Assembly (NCBI RefSeq): GCF_013409365.1
Contig: NZ_JACCBA010000001.1
Coordinates: forward strand, 8,556,001 to 8,620,000
Length of the DNA stretch: 64,000 nucleotides
Reading direction: 5' to 3'
Source: Actinomadura luteofluorescens
Lineage (GTDB): Bacteria > Actinomycetota > Actinomycetes > Streptosporangiales > Streptosporangiaceae
Shown here: positions 53,336-61,546 of the stretch, in pieces
How positions within the stretch are numbered: position 1 is the first letter of the stretch
Layout of the letters: each line of letters opens with the position of its first letter
Position numbers and translations under genes: made by a program
Notes under the pieces: model-generated
Seen by the model: the letters and a program-made list of their open reading frames with translations, nothing else
What the model was told of the DNA's origin: nothing
Databases searched by the model: none

Positions 53336-53680
53336 GTATTGAGGGGCAGAGGCAGGCCTTCGTCCGCCTTTGCTGTTGACTGCGCCGCCCCCCACGGCCA
53401 CCAGATGGGAAGCGCATCGATGATGCCGCCAGCGGGATGCGAGCCTCCGGATTCACTCTGCGGGAGGGTGTTGCTGACTGCTCTGGTGGTCCTGCAGTCG
53501 GTTCAGTGGGTGGTATGACCGGCTTGGGTGAGCGAAGAGCGCCCGGGTTCGAGGCTCGACCAAGGTGGACGCATGGCCCGGATCGAGCCGCCGAGCCGCC
53601 ATCGAGCAGCCACCGGGACAAACCGGCGCATGTCGGGCGAGGGATGAACTGGGCATTCTCGCGTTTCCCCTGGTCGGGGG

Positions 53681-53728
53681 TGGTGGGTCGCGTGGGACTC
53701 GAACCCACAACCTACGGATTAAAAGTCC
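53681..53728 (-). other. tRNA-Lys(TTT) 3' half (attachment-site scar)
   Basis: On the minus strand this is GGACTTTTAATCCGTAGG, the T-arm GTGGGTTCGAGTCCCAC, and GCGACCCACCA: anticodon loop through acceptor with encoded CCA. No D-arm or 5' acceptor precedes it. The sequence to its right (the tRNA's 5' side) belongs to another gene. It matches an att half-site used by an integrative element. Confidence 0.8.
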
Positions 53729-54555
53729 AGTTCACGGTCGCGTGCGTTGGCTAGGCGCCACCCTGTGTTCTGCCCGCCGCCGCTGCGCCGTCTCGTTACG
53801 TCGTCGTCGCTGACGGTCAGATGCAGGGCGCCGTGGCAGATGGCCAGCAGCAGGGATTCGGCCATCAGCCGCACGTGGCTGACGGAGGTGACGAGGCTGG
53901 ATTCGACGCGGAGCGGCAGGTGCTTGGCGTCGGTGTCGAACTGCTGGGGCGCAGACTCCCAAGGGCGGCGCGTATGGAGGACGATCTGGGTGGCGCACTT
54001 GTCGACCACGTTGGACTGGAACTGGTCGATCTCATCGATCACGACCGCATGCGAGGTCCGCACCACGAACTCGCGGATCGTCAGGCCGGTGGTCGGCCGC
54101 CCGTCGAGGTTCAGCCCGATTTTGAGCGTGCCGTCGATGAAGTTGTGGAGGTTGGTAACCACCACCGCGGCGTCGCAGGAGGCGTAGACGGGAGCGAACT
54201 TCCCGCATTGCGGGATCCACGGGCAGGCGGCGAAGGTGGTGCCGCGCTGTAGGGTCAGGCAGTTCTCCTGCCCGGGAGGGTAGGTGCCGGCGCTGTCGAG
54301 GAATCGGGTCTGGGCGCAGCCGTAGGCGAGGACGTCGATGTCGCGGGCCCCGCGTTTTCCCCACTCGCCGGGGGCATGGGGGTCCTCGCGGATCAGGGTG
54401 GCGTGCTTGAGGGCACGTTCGTGCCTGCGGCCCCGGCGACATGAGGGGAACGCACGTTGCTGGCTTTTTGAGGTGGCCTTCCTGGTGCAGGTAGTTCAGG
54501 TCGGCGGAGATGTCCCACGCGGTGGACAGGGTGGCTTTTACAAGTCGTTCAAGCG
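53719..54555 (-). pseudogene. DinG-like (XPD-type) helicase relic with Cys cluster
   Basis: A minus-strand frame about 240 codons long reads RALKHATLIREDPHAPGEWG, then C-x11-C-x5-C-x9-C (GTTFAACPWIPQCGKF is the middle), VVVTNLHNFIDG and VIDEIDQFQSN, like the Fe-S and Walker B regions of DinG/XPD helicases. Its 3' end runs into the tRNA-Lys half: the TAA stop is in the anticodon loop. At its 5' side (54440-54555) the frame breaks and an IS5 relic begins. Motif I is not seen. Confidence 0.55.
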
Positions 54556-54745
54556 AGAGCAGGTCCGATCCCGCACTCGACCGCGTGCCGCTGCTTGTAG
54601 TCGTCCTTGTCGAACTCGGGCGGACGGCCACCGCGCCACCGTATCCCGTCGATCAGCTGCCGCCGGGTCCAGATCCGCGGCCGACCCGGCTTCTTGCCCA
54701 CCGACAGCAACGGCTCCAGCCGCTCCCACTGCCTGCGGTCGCTGG
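54555..54745 (-). pseudogene. IS5-family relic with internal deletion
   Basis: Minus strand encodes DRRQWERLEPLLSVGKKPGR, then WTRRQLIDGIRWR, and jumps to GGRPPEFDKDDYKQRHAVEC, joining the N-terminal DNA-binding region straight to the catalytic-Glu region. About 180 residues have been deleted in frame, then the frame is lost. Copy B of the dispersed repeat abuts its 5' end. Confidence 0.75.
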
Positions 54746-54919
54746 AGTTGGGCGACGCTCCTGGTACCGGCGGCTGCGGAGGGTGGAGGCCTGATAGCTG
54801 GGCGTGGCTCGGTTGAATACGGGGAGAGGGCGCGCCAGCGGTTCTCGGGTTTTCTGGTCCTGTGTGAACCGTCCGGGTGCCGGGGGAGACGGCCGGGTTC
54901 GCTAACGAACGGCTAACAA
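54737..54919 (+). repeat. dispersed repeat, copy B (about 185 bp)
   Basis: Copy of 23076-23262 in the same orientation, sharing GGTCGCTGGAGTTGGGCGAC, the central TTCTCGGGTTTTCTGGTCCT and the terminal GTTCGCTAACGAAC palindrome. Its left part merges into the IS5 relic N-terminus, so it could be an IS-associated flank. Confidence 0.75.
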
Positions 54920-54977
54920 ACGATCAAGAGGCCGGTTCTCCGTGATGGAGAAACGGCCTCTGAGCTGGTACTTCTTG

Positions 54978-55019
54978 TCGGGACGGCGGGATTTGAACCC
55001 ACGACCCCTTGACCCCCAG
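54978..55019 (-). other. tRNA-Pro(GGG) 3' half (integrative element att site)
   Basis: Minus strand reads CTGGGGGTCAAGG (anticodon loop with GGG), T-arm CGTGGGTTCAAATCCCGCC, and acceptor CGTCCCGA. The 5' half that should pair with it is absent: foreign sequence begins at about 55020. This is the classical scar at one end of an AICE/ICE integrated into tRNA-Pro. Confidence 0.82.
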
Positions 55020-55253
55020 CTACCGGCGACCAAGATCAGACCGTATATCGCCCAGCGTCAGGCGTCCGTGGGAGTCCGTGAGAGGCCGTCCCGCGCCCTG
55101 GACGTTGCTGTACTTCTTGGCTGTACTTCCAGCGCAGTGCTGAGCGTACGGAGCGGGCCCGCAAGCTCTCGGGACGCCGCCCGTCGAGCCATAGCGCAGC
55201 CGAAGCCGAAGTCCTTCCCCTCTTGCTGCCGCAGACTGTCGGTGGCAACCGTC

Positions 55254-56966
55254 ATGATGAGCCACGTGTCCTCGAAGCAGGCAAGTCGTCATGTGGTCGA
55301 CGGTATTGCGCGCCCGGCCAAATTAGGGCAAAGCGTCCGCGATCGCATGCCCGAGTTTGCTGATGACTGGCACCCGACCAATAATGGCGTCGCTACTCCT
55401 GAGACGGTGGCATGTACTAGCCATCTATTGGTCGACTGGAAGTGTCGACGTTGCGGCTACGAGTTTCGCGCGACCCCTGCGAATCGATCAACCATCTATA
55501 AGTCCAAGGGTGCAGAATTTGGTTGTCGAAGATGTTCGCTGGCGCGACGAGATCTCCCTAAGCCAGGCCGCTCGATCGCTGACAGACTCCCACACCTTGT
55601 AGCCGAATGGGACAGGCATGCCAACCTGCCGGCGACCCCTGAAACGGTTAAAGCAGGGTCAAATAAAAAATTCTTCTGGCAATGCTTGCATGAACCGACA
55701 CATCCACACTACCAAGCGAGTCCGGCGAATCGCCGAAGAAGCGGTTGCCCAGTGTGTGCAGGGCGCGCGGTTGCTCCGACACGAAATCTGGGTGTTGAAT
55801 ATCCTGATGTTGCAAGGCAATGGCATCCGACAAAGAACGCCGAAATTTCTCCCGAGAATCTTCCGCCATATTCGAATCGAAAGGTATGGTGGCTCTGCGC
55901 CCGTGGTCACGAGTGGCGGGCAGTGGTGAGTATGCGCACGGGGCAAGGTACTAGCTGTCCTGTCTGCTGTACCTCTCAGCGCTCCGGCCAGGAGGTGCGC
56001 CTTTATGCTGAGCTCGCGACGCTTCTGGGTCGAAGTGCGGTGCGTCACAATGTGAGACTTCCTGGACTGTTGCCAAGCGCCGGAAAAGTTGACATTACTA
56101 TAGAAGCATTCGCGAAAACTGTCGTTATCGAGTTTGACGGGGCCTACTGGCATGCTTCCCGCGGTGACGTTGACCGGCGGAAGGGTATGTTGATCCGCAA
56201 GGCAGGCCACCTGTTGATTAGAGTGCGAGAGAAACCGTTGGAACTCCTGGACGCCGATGATGTGAGTGTGCCTATAGGGGCGCCAGTCGAAGAGACCGCG
56301 ACTTTGGTTCTAAGCCGAATGCTCGAACGAGGCTGGCTGGGTGAAGAATCTACTGGCAAGGCTCGGACTTATATCGGGGCGCGTCGTGCTATTGGAACTT
56401 CTCTTGCTGAATCTCTCCTTGCTGATGTTGCATACAGAGACCTAGGGGAGGAGTCTCTCGCCGCCACTCACCCTGGCCTGGTCGCCGAATGGGATTACGA
56501 GGCAAATGGGGAGCTTGCGCCGCAACATGTTAGATCGGATAGCAGCAAGGCGGTCGGCTGGATTTGTCCAGTCGGTGACCGTTACAAGCAATCACCGGGT
56601 CGCCGTGCAAGGGGCCATGGTTGTCCGTACTGTGCAAATAAGAAAGTCAATTCACGAAACTCCCTTGCCGCATTGCATCCCGATTTGATAAAAGAATGGG
56701 ATGAGGAGTGCAATTTGCTGACGCCGCAACAGGTGTCTAGCGGAAGTCATAAGCGTGCCTATTGGTGCTGTCGTTCCTGTGGCTGCCGCTGGGGGACTGC
56801 GATCAAGAACCGCACGCGCCAAAAAAATCCGTCCGGATGTCCATCCTGCGCGAAGACCAAACGACGTGGGGTCGGGCGCATTGATCGCTTGAACCACATG
56901 CAGCCAGCACAATCAAATTCCCACGTCAGTGGAGCCGTAGCTGTGCAGCTAGAACTGCCTATCTAG
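55254..56966 (+). CDS. multi-zinc-ribbon (DUF4379-type) protein with a PD-(D/E)XK nuclease domain
   Basis: 570 residues from ATG 55254 (the open frame extends back through the tRNA scar but is non-coding there). Five units follow a W-x-x-x-x-N ... W-x-C ... G-C-x-x-C pattern at about 27-94, 106-168, 178-238, 402-460 and 470-532 (for example WWLCARGHEWRAVVS ... CPVC). Between ribbons 3 and 4 (about 240-335) lies a VSR/DUF559-like nuclease core: KVDITIEAF, then VVIEFDGAYWH and RRKGMLIRKAGHLLIRVRE. Predicted nucleic-acid-binding endonuclease, perhaps defence. Composition is visibly less GC-rich than its surroundings, which suggests transfer. Confidence 0.82.
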   Translation: MMSHVSSKQASRHVVDGIARPAKLGQSVRDRMPEFADDWHPTNNGVATPETVACTSHLLVDWKCRRCGYEFRATPANRSTIYKSKGAEFGCRRCSLARRDLPKPGRSIADRLPHLVAEWDRHANLPATPETVKAGSNKKFFWQCLHEPTHPHYQASPANRRRSGCPVCAGRAVAPTRNLGVEYPDVARQWHPTKNAEISPENLPPYSNRKVWWLCARGHEWRAVVSMRTGQGTSCPVCCTSQRSGQEVRLYAELATLLGRSAVRHNVRLPGLLPSAGKVDITIEAFAKTVVIEFDGAYWHASRGDVDRRKGMLIRKAGHLLIRVREKPLELLDADDVSVPIGAPVEETATLVLSRMLERGWLGEESTGKARTYIGARRAIGTSLAESLLADVAYRDLGEESLAATHPGLVAEWDYEANGELAPQHVRSDSSKAVGWICPVGDRYKQSPGRRARGHGCPYCANKKVNSRNSLAALHPDLIKEWDEECNLLTPQQVSSGSHKRAYWCCRSCGCRWGTAIKNRTRQKNPSGCPSCAKTKRRGVGRIDRLNHMQPAQSNSHVSGAVAVQLELPI

Positions 56967-57066
56967 GACAAGTTCCATAACCTGTTCAGCGCCTGGTCTC
57001 CACCCGAGGGCGACCTACATCCTGTGGGCGCACGCCGGCCCGGACACCTGGCCCGCGTCGATCAGG

Positions 57067-58050
57067 CTAGACGGCCCATGCCTCGGTGGCGATCTTGTGG
57101 TGTTCGTCGAGGTAGCTGCTATCCGGCCGCTTTGACGTGGGGAGCTTCAGAGGCTGGCCGTGGAGCGGGGCGAAGTCTGCGTACTTGGGGTTGCGGAGGC
57201 GTGGCGCGAGCTGGACCGTCCAGGTGGTGGTGTCGATGGTGAGCAGGCCGCGGTCCAGAAGGGCGTGCAGGTCGCGGCGCAGGAGTAGCCCTCCGTTGGG
57301 GTCGTGGTGGGGTGTGGTGGCGTACCGGTAGAGGTGGGCTGCCTCCAGCACCTCCTCGGGCTGGTCGCCGGTGATGGCACAACGCGACCCGTACCGTTCG
57401 AGCATTCGCTGGCGGAACTGCTGCTGGCCTACGCGTGCCTTGTGCAGGATGAGGGTGTGACCGCCCGGGATGGGCGGGCGGAGCCCGCCGTCTTCCTTCC
57501 ACCACAAGGGCCCGGCCCCGGCCGAGCCGGTGAGAGCGGCGCGGATCCCTTCCAGGTCCATCGGGCGGATGGACTGTTGTCCCGACCTGTTGAGGAACAG
57601 CCCCTGGATCTGCTGCACTCGCACGAGAGGATCCAGTGGACGCCAGGTCCGCGCGTAGTCAGCCTCGAAGACCGTCACGTCCAAGACGTTGGTGACCGGG
57701 GTGTCGAACTCGGCACCGCATCCCGAGCATTTGAAGGTCGGGGTCTTGGTGGTCCGGCGTTTGATCGATGTAGCGGTGCACTGTGGGCAGCGCCGCAGCA
57801 CCTTCTTGCCCGGCCCTTGCGCGATGTCGTCCACCCAGGCCAGCCCCAGGACCCAGGTCTTGTCGCGCAGCACCACCAGGTCGCCGGGCTGCACCGCCCG
57901 GTAGTTGGGCACCGTGTTGTTCCACAGGTACCGCTCACCGAGGACGTCCTCGTAGCCGAGATTCCCGCCGAACTGCTGGTCTGCCTCTTCGACGGTGAGG
58001 AAACTCCAAGCCGCAACCATACGGCCGATACTGGCATGTACCGCTGACAC
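57067..58050 (-). CDS. PUA/EVE-like, zinc-ribbon, HNH endonuclease (Type IV restriction-like)
   Basis: 327 residues from GTG 58050. The N-terminal region (VQPGDLVVLRDKTWVLGLAW) resembles EVE/PUA-type modified-base readers. A zinc ribbon has Cys88-x2-Cys91 and Cys108-x2-Cys111. The C-terminal HNH has Cys224 (RCAITG), His239 in EAAHLYRYA, Asn252 in DPNGGLLL and His262 (LHALLD). This reader plus nuclease order is that of ScoMcrA-like modification-dependent enzymes. Convergent with the zinc-ribbon nuclease gene. Confidence 0.82.
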   Translation of the reverse strand: MSAVHASIGRMVAAWSFLTVEEADQQFGGNLGYEDVLGERYLWNNTVPNYRAVQPGDLVVLRDKTWVLGLAWVDDIAQGPGKKVLRRCPQCTATSIKRRTTKTPTFKCSGCGAEFDTPVTNVLDVTVFEADYARTWRPLDPLVRVQQIQGLFLNRSGQQSIRPMDLEGIRAALTGSAGAGPLWWKEDGGLRPPIPGGHTLILHKARVGQQQFRQRMLERYGSRCAITGDQPEEVLEAAHLYRYATTPHHDPNGGLLLRRDLHALLDRGLLTIDTTTWTVQLAPRLRNPKYADFAPLHGQPLKLPTSKRPDSSYLDEHHKIATEAWAV

Positions 58051-58179
58051 TCGCCGGGCACAGACCGAAATGTCGGCGAGGTAGGTCAGGCTACTGGTGT
58101 GACCACTTCCGAGTTCGTCGGGCTACTAGCCCCCAGGCTATAGACGAGACGGCCGGCGAGATGCCCCGCACACCGCAGC

Positions 58180-58224
58180 GAAGCCCTGGTCATCTGCGTG
58201 ATGACCAGGGCTTCTTCTGTTTCT
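58180..58224 (+). terminator. intrinsic terminator with 15-bp stem and T-rich tail
   Basis: Perfect arms GAAGCCCTGGTCATC / GATGACCAGGGCTTC, loop TGCGT, followed by TTCTGTTTCT. The only textbook rho-independent terminator seen in the window. It points rightward, yet the nearest left-hand gene is transcribed leftward, so either it ends read-through from 56966 or it belongs to an unannotated RNA. Confidence 0.8.
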
Positions 58225-58405
58225 GCCGACGACGGCTGAGAGGGGGGCAGTCTCCCCTCATCTCCTACGGGCTGCGTTTCAGAAGCGGATCGTCACTCCA
58301 GAGAGGTGCGTCCTCCCCACGGTCTGAAGCCGCACCGAGCACCGCTCTGTCCGGCGAACAGTGGCAGTCAAACCAAATGTCGGTCGTTTCAGCGATAATC
58401 GTGGG

Positions 58406-60001
58406 ATGAAGCCTGACGACTTCTTCGAGGGTGACGGCTGGCACAGGCGCCTTGACGTTACTCTCCTTCGGCTCGTCCGCAAGGGCCCGCTGGACGGCGT
58501 TAGCGACCTGGACGCCGCCTTGGGGCTGACGCAGTTGGCTGAGGAGGGGTTCAACCGGCTTGGCAACTTCGGGCAGCGGTTGGATGACGGCGGGATAGCT
58601 GAGGTTCTCCAGAGTCAGCGTGTGGTATTGAGGCGACTTGGAATAGACTTTCGCTTCCCCTTCTACGACTTTCGAGCGTTCTACCGCTACTGCGAGAAAC
58701 ATCAGTTCGCCACATGGGACCACCTTCCTCTGATCAATGAGTTTTTTGCACCAGCACTGGAACGCCTGGAAGAACTGAACGGTCTTAGAGTCAAGGGCAG
58801 CGATCTTCCAATTCCGGCTAGACGCATCACCGAGGTCACTCGTCGCCGCATCATGGAGTCAATTAGAGTCACCAACAATGCCTGGCAGTACTTGAACTGG
58901 ACGGGCTCCATTCTAACTGAAATTGAGTTCCTCGATCAGATATATGATCTCGACTCTCTGCCTAGTAGCGACTCACGCTTCCTTACGGCTCGAAACGACA
59001 TCTATCAGCATTGCATCAACAATCCTGACGACTTGCCCACTGATTGGATATTTCATGACTGGCGTTTTGGGCTGACGGATAGCGATGATCACCTGCTGAG
59101 ATTCTTGGCTCAAATGCTGCATCCTGAGGTGCGCCCTGATGCAGAAGAAGTGGAAAGGCTGCGAGTCCGCTTTAATGAGATTCTGCAACACGATGGTTAT
59201 GAAATCGTCCCGGTGGAGTGGATCAGCGGGGCTCCGGTATTCGGATCTCGCAGGATCGGAGCTGCTACGCCTGGAGCCGTAAAGCAACTGGTTTTTGCCG
59301 CGGACGGTCCAAAGCCTAAGATCGTGCTTGCCGACCTCGTGTCTGGCGACATCCGGATCACGGAAAATGAACAGTACTGTCTTGTCTACGATCAACCGAT
59401 CAAAAGAGCCGGCCTCACCTGGGGGGACCTTCTTGCCTGGTGGCGCACTAGGAGATCTTTTCCTAAGGAAGTGCCTGACGTCGATGTGGGCCGTGATCTC
59501 TGGCGGCGACTCTACGCATCGCTACACAAGCTTCCAGAGTCAGCGGAGCGTAGGCAGAGAAGCCCAGAGCAAATGCTTTTTCACACCTACACCGATATGT
59601 TCCCAATTAGCGATGCTGGTTCCCGCTTCCCTGCTCTGGTGCCACAAGTATATGTGCATTATGATCCACAGACACGCAGGCAGCGCGGGGGCGCGGATAG
59701 CGCGCTTGGGCGCGAACGCATGGATTTTCTTCTTCTACTTTCACACGGCGTCCGGGTTGTGGTGGAGGTAGATGGCAAGCAGCACTACGCCGATGGCAAC
59801 GGCCTAGCGTCGCCTCGCCTTTATGGCAAAATGGTTGCCTAGGATCGAGCTCTCCGACTCAAGGGCTACGAGGTTTTCCGCTTTGGCGGCCAAGAGTTGT
59901 CTGATGTTAACCCTGCCGGTGTCTTGATGCTCAAGAAGTTTTTTGCACAGCTAATCGAGAGATACGGAAACTCGGAGGTCGCCCCGGTTCTGGGGCCCTA
60001 A
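58406..60001 (+). pseudogene. AbiJ-like protein with C-terminal PD-(D/E)XK nuclease, interrupted by an in-frame TAG
   Basis: ATG 58406 starts MKPDDFFEGDGWHRRLDVTL. The middle (FLTARNDIYQHCINNPDDLP, DDHLLRFLAQMLHPEVRPDA, IVPVEWISGAPVFGSRR) resembles AbiJ N-terminal domains. The C-terminus is a nuclease: ERMDFLLLL, then VVVEVDGKQHY with E454-x-D/G-K458. At 59840-59842 TAG replaces what is likely GAG, and the same frame continues DRALRLKGYEVFRFGGQEL to TAA 59999-60001. Full length would be about 531 residues. It is a pseudogene, a sequencing error, or a read-through gene. Confidence 0.78.
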
Positions 60002-60016
60002 ATAGGAGTACGATCG

Positions 60017-60643
60017 ATGGCCATCAACAACATATCGTTCGACGATTCCGAAGATGAGGAGCTGTATGTATTCTCGGGGTACGATCTTGTGCTTGCTTTT
60101 CACGACGAAGTGGACTTGGACTGGCGCGAAGTAGCAGAGCGGACGCTCATAGACGAGCGGCGCGGCCTAGTCGTTCTGCAAGTCGCTGCACTCGAAGACC
60201 TGATCGACGAATTTATCATGCATCTTGAGGACGATCCCGATCAGGAAAGCTTTTATTCGAGACTGACGAGGAAGACAATCGGGCCCCGCCTGGAATATCT
60301 CTTTAAAATGCTCAGAGAACGGGACTTGATGGATGACGAACTGGAGAGCGTGCTCATAGACGTGCGAAAGCTGGTAGAGCGGCGCAATCTTCTCGCACAT
60401 GGCACTATTCACTTGAGGCCTGTTGGTGATGCGAGAAGAAGCTTCCCAAGAAAGCCAGATTTCGAGCTAGAATGGGTAATTAAAAGCCGTCGTTCGCCAA
60501 CTCCGCAGCGGTTGACTATGTCTGAACTGCGCGACGATCTACATGAAGCAATAGGTTGCTTCATGGCTATGCTGAAGTGCGCTAACTCGCTAGCATCAAG
60601 GACTCCAAAGCCGCAGCATTATAACGGCGGACTCTACCTTTGA
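60017..60643 (+). CDS. HEPN-like putative ribonuclease partner
   Basis: 208 residues from ATG 60017, with AGGAG upstream, 15 bp after the preceding gene. Mostly helical and acidic. The R-x4-H motif Arg123-N-L-L-A-His128 (VERRNLLAHGTIH) sits in a helix pair, the mark of HEPN domains (RNase toxins and abortive-infection factors). Also LVVLQVAALEDLIDEFIMHL and LHEAIGCFMAMLKCAN. Its coupling to an AbiJ-like nuclease supports a defence role. The family assignment is by motif only. Confidence 0.65.
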   Translation: MAINNISFDDSEDEELYVFSGYDLVLAFHDEVDLDWREVAERTLIDERRGLVVLQVAALEDLIDEFIMHLEDDPDQESFYSRLTRKTIGPRLEYLFKMLRERDLMDDELESVLIDVRKLVERRNLLAHGTIHLRPVGDARRSFPRKPDFELEWVIKSRRSPTPQRLTMSELRDDLHEAIGCFMAMLKCANSLASRTPKPQHYNGGLYL

Positions 60644-60820
60644 ACCGCTCATACTCAGGAAGGTTCACAGTAGAGTGCTTCGACGCCTGGTTTTTGCCGG
60701 GCCTAGCTCACATGGCGCGAACCAGGACCTATGGCCGACGTGTCGCGGATGTGAAGATAAGTGCGTCTCGCTTCGATATCTGGGCCCGCGGTCATGCCCT
60801 GCAAGGGCCAGCCCCGCCTC

Positions 60821-61540
60821 TTAGGCTTCGAGTCTGCGAAAGTCGATGACTACGACGGTGGCGTTGTCGGGGCCACCATGGTCGATGGCGAGTTGGATCA
60901 GTTGATCGGCTGTAGCGGCCGGCGCTGCTGACGAACTAAGCGCAGCGTAGATGAGATCGTTGGGCGCGACTGGGCTTAGCCCATCTGAGCACAGCAGAAA
61001 CCGATCGCCAGCGCGCAGATTCCTCGTGGTCAGATCGGGAGATCGGCCATCGGCGCGGCCGTCGAGGAAGCGGGCTAGTCGCTCGGGCAAGTGCGGCACG
61101 CTGTTGGCATCGGACAGCAGGTTGCCGTAGATGTGATCCTCGGTGATTGGGATCATCTGTGGGGCGCTGCTAGGGCGCAACAGGTAGCCGCGAGAATCGC
61201 CCACGTTCGCGAGCACGAACTTCGACCCGGACCACAGTATCGCGACCAGGGTGGTGCCCATTCCCGCCAGTTCTGGCTCAGCTTCGATCTTGTTGCGCAG
61301 GGCTGTATTGGCTGCACTGACTGCCTGTCCGGCAACACGTGCGAGGTCCGCCTCGGCGACGGGGCGGTCATAGCGGCGCAGAGCCTCGATCGCAGTGGCG
61401 CTCGCTATGTCACCGGCCACGTGGCCGCCCAGGCCGTCGGCGACTGCGAACAGTGATTGGCCCACATAGACCGAGTCTTCATTGCGACGGCGCACGAGAC
61501 CGACGTGCGTGCGGGCGGCCGCTTCGACCGTCAGGCTCAT
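60821..61540 (-). CDS. PP2C-family protein phosphatase
   Basis: 239 residues, ATG 61540, 6 bp after the upstream gene's stop. Metal-binding motifs are RRNEDSVYV (Asp22), AVADGLGGHVAGDIA (Asp35), LANVGDSRGYLL, LLCSDGLS and GGPDNATVVVIDF. All PP2C acidic residues appear present. It dephosphorylates Ser/Thr, perhaps on a kinase of the element or host. Co-transcribed with the GntR repressor. Confidence 0.93.
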   Translation of the reverse strand: MSLTVEAAARTHVGLVRRRNEDSVYVGQSLFAVADGLGGHVAGDIASATAIEALRRYDRPVAEADLARVAGQAVSAANTALRNKIEAEPELAGMGTTLVAILWSGSKFVLANVGDSRGYLLRPSSAPQMIPITEDHIYGNLLSDANSVPHLPERLARFLDGRADGRSPDLTTRNLRAGDRFLLCSDGLSPVAPNDLIYAALSSSAAPAATADQLIQLAIDHGGPDNATVVVIDFRRLEA

Positions 61541-61546
61541 GCCCGC

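Noticed and set aside
54942..55253. N-terminal extension of the zinc-ribbon nuclease frame
   Set aside because: This part translates the antisense of a tRNA half (a peptide beginning SGRRDLNPRP) and has no Shine-Dalgarno sequence. The ATG at 55254 starts the conserved region.
60640..60849. 69-codon frame after the HEPN gene
   Set aside because: Weak Shine-Dalgarno, no recognisable features, overlaps the end of the PP2C gene on the other strand.
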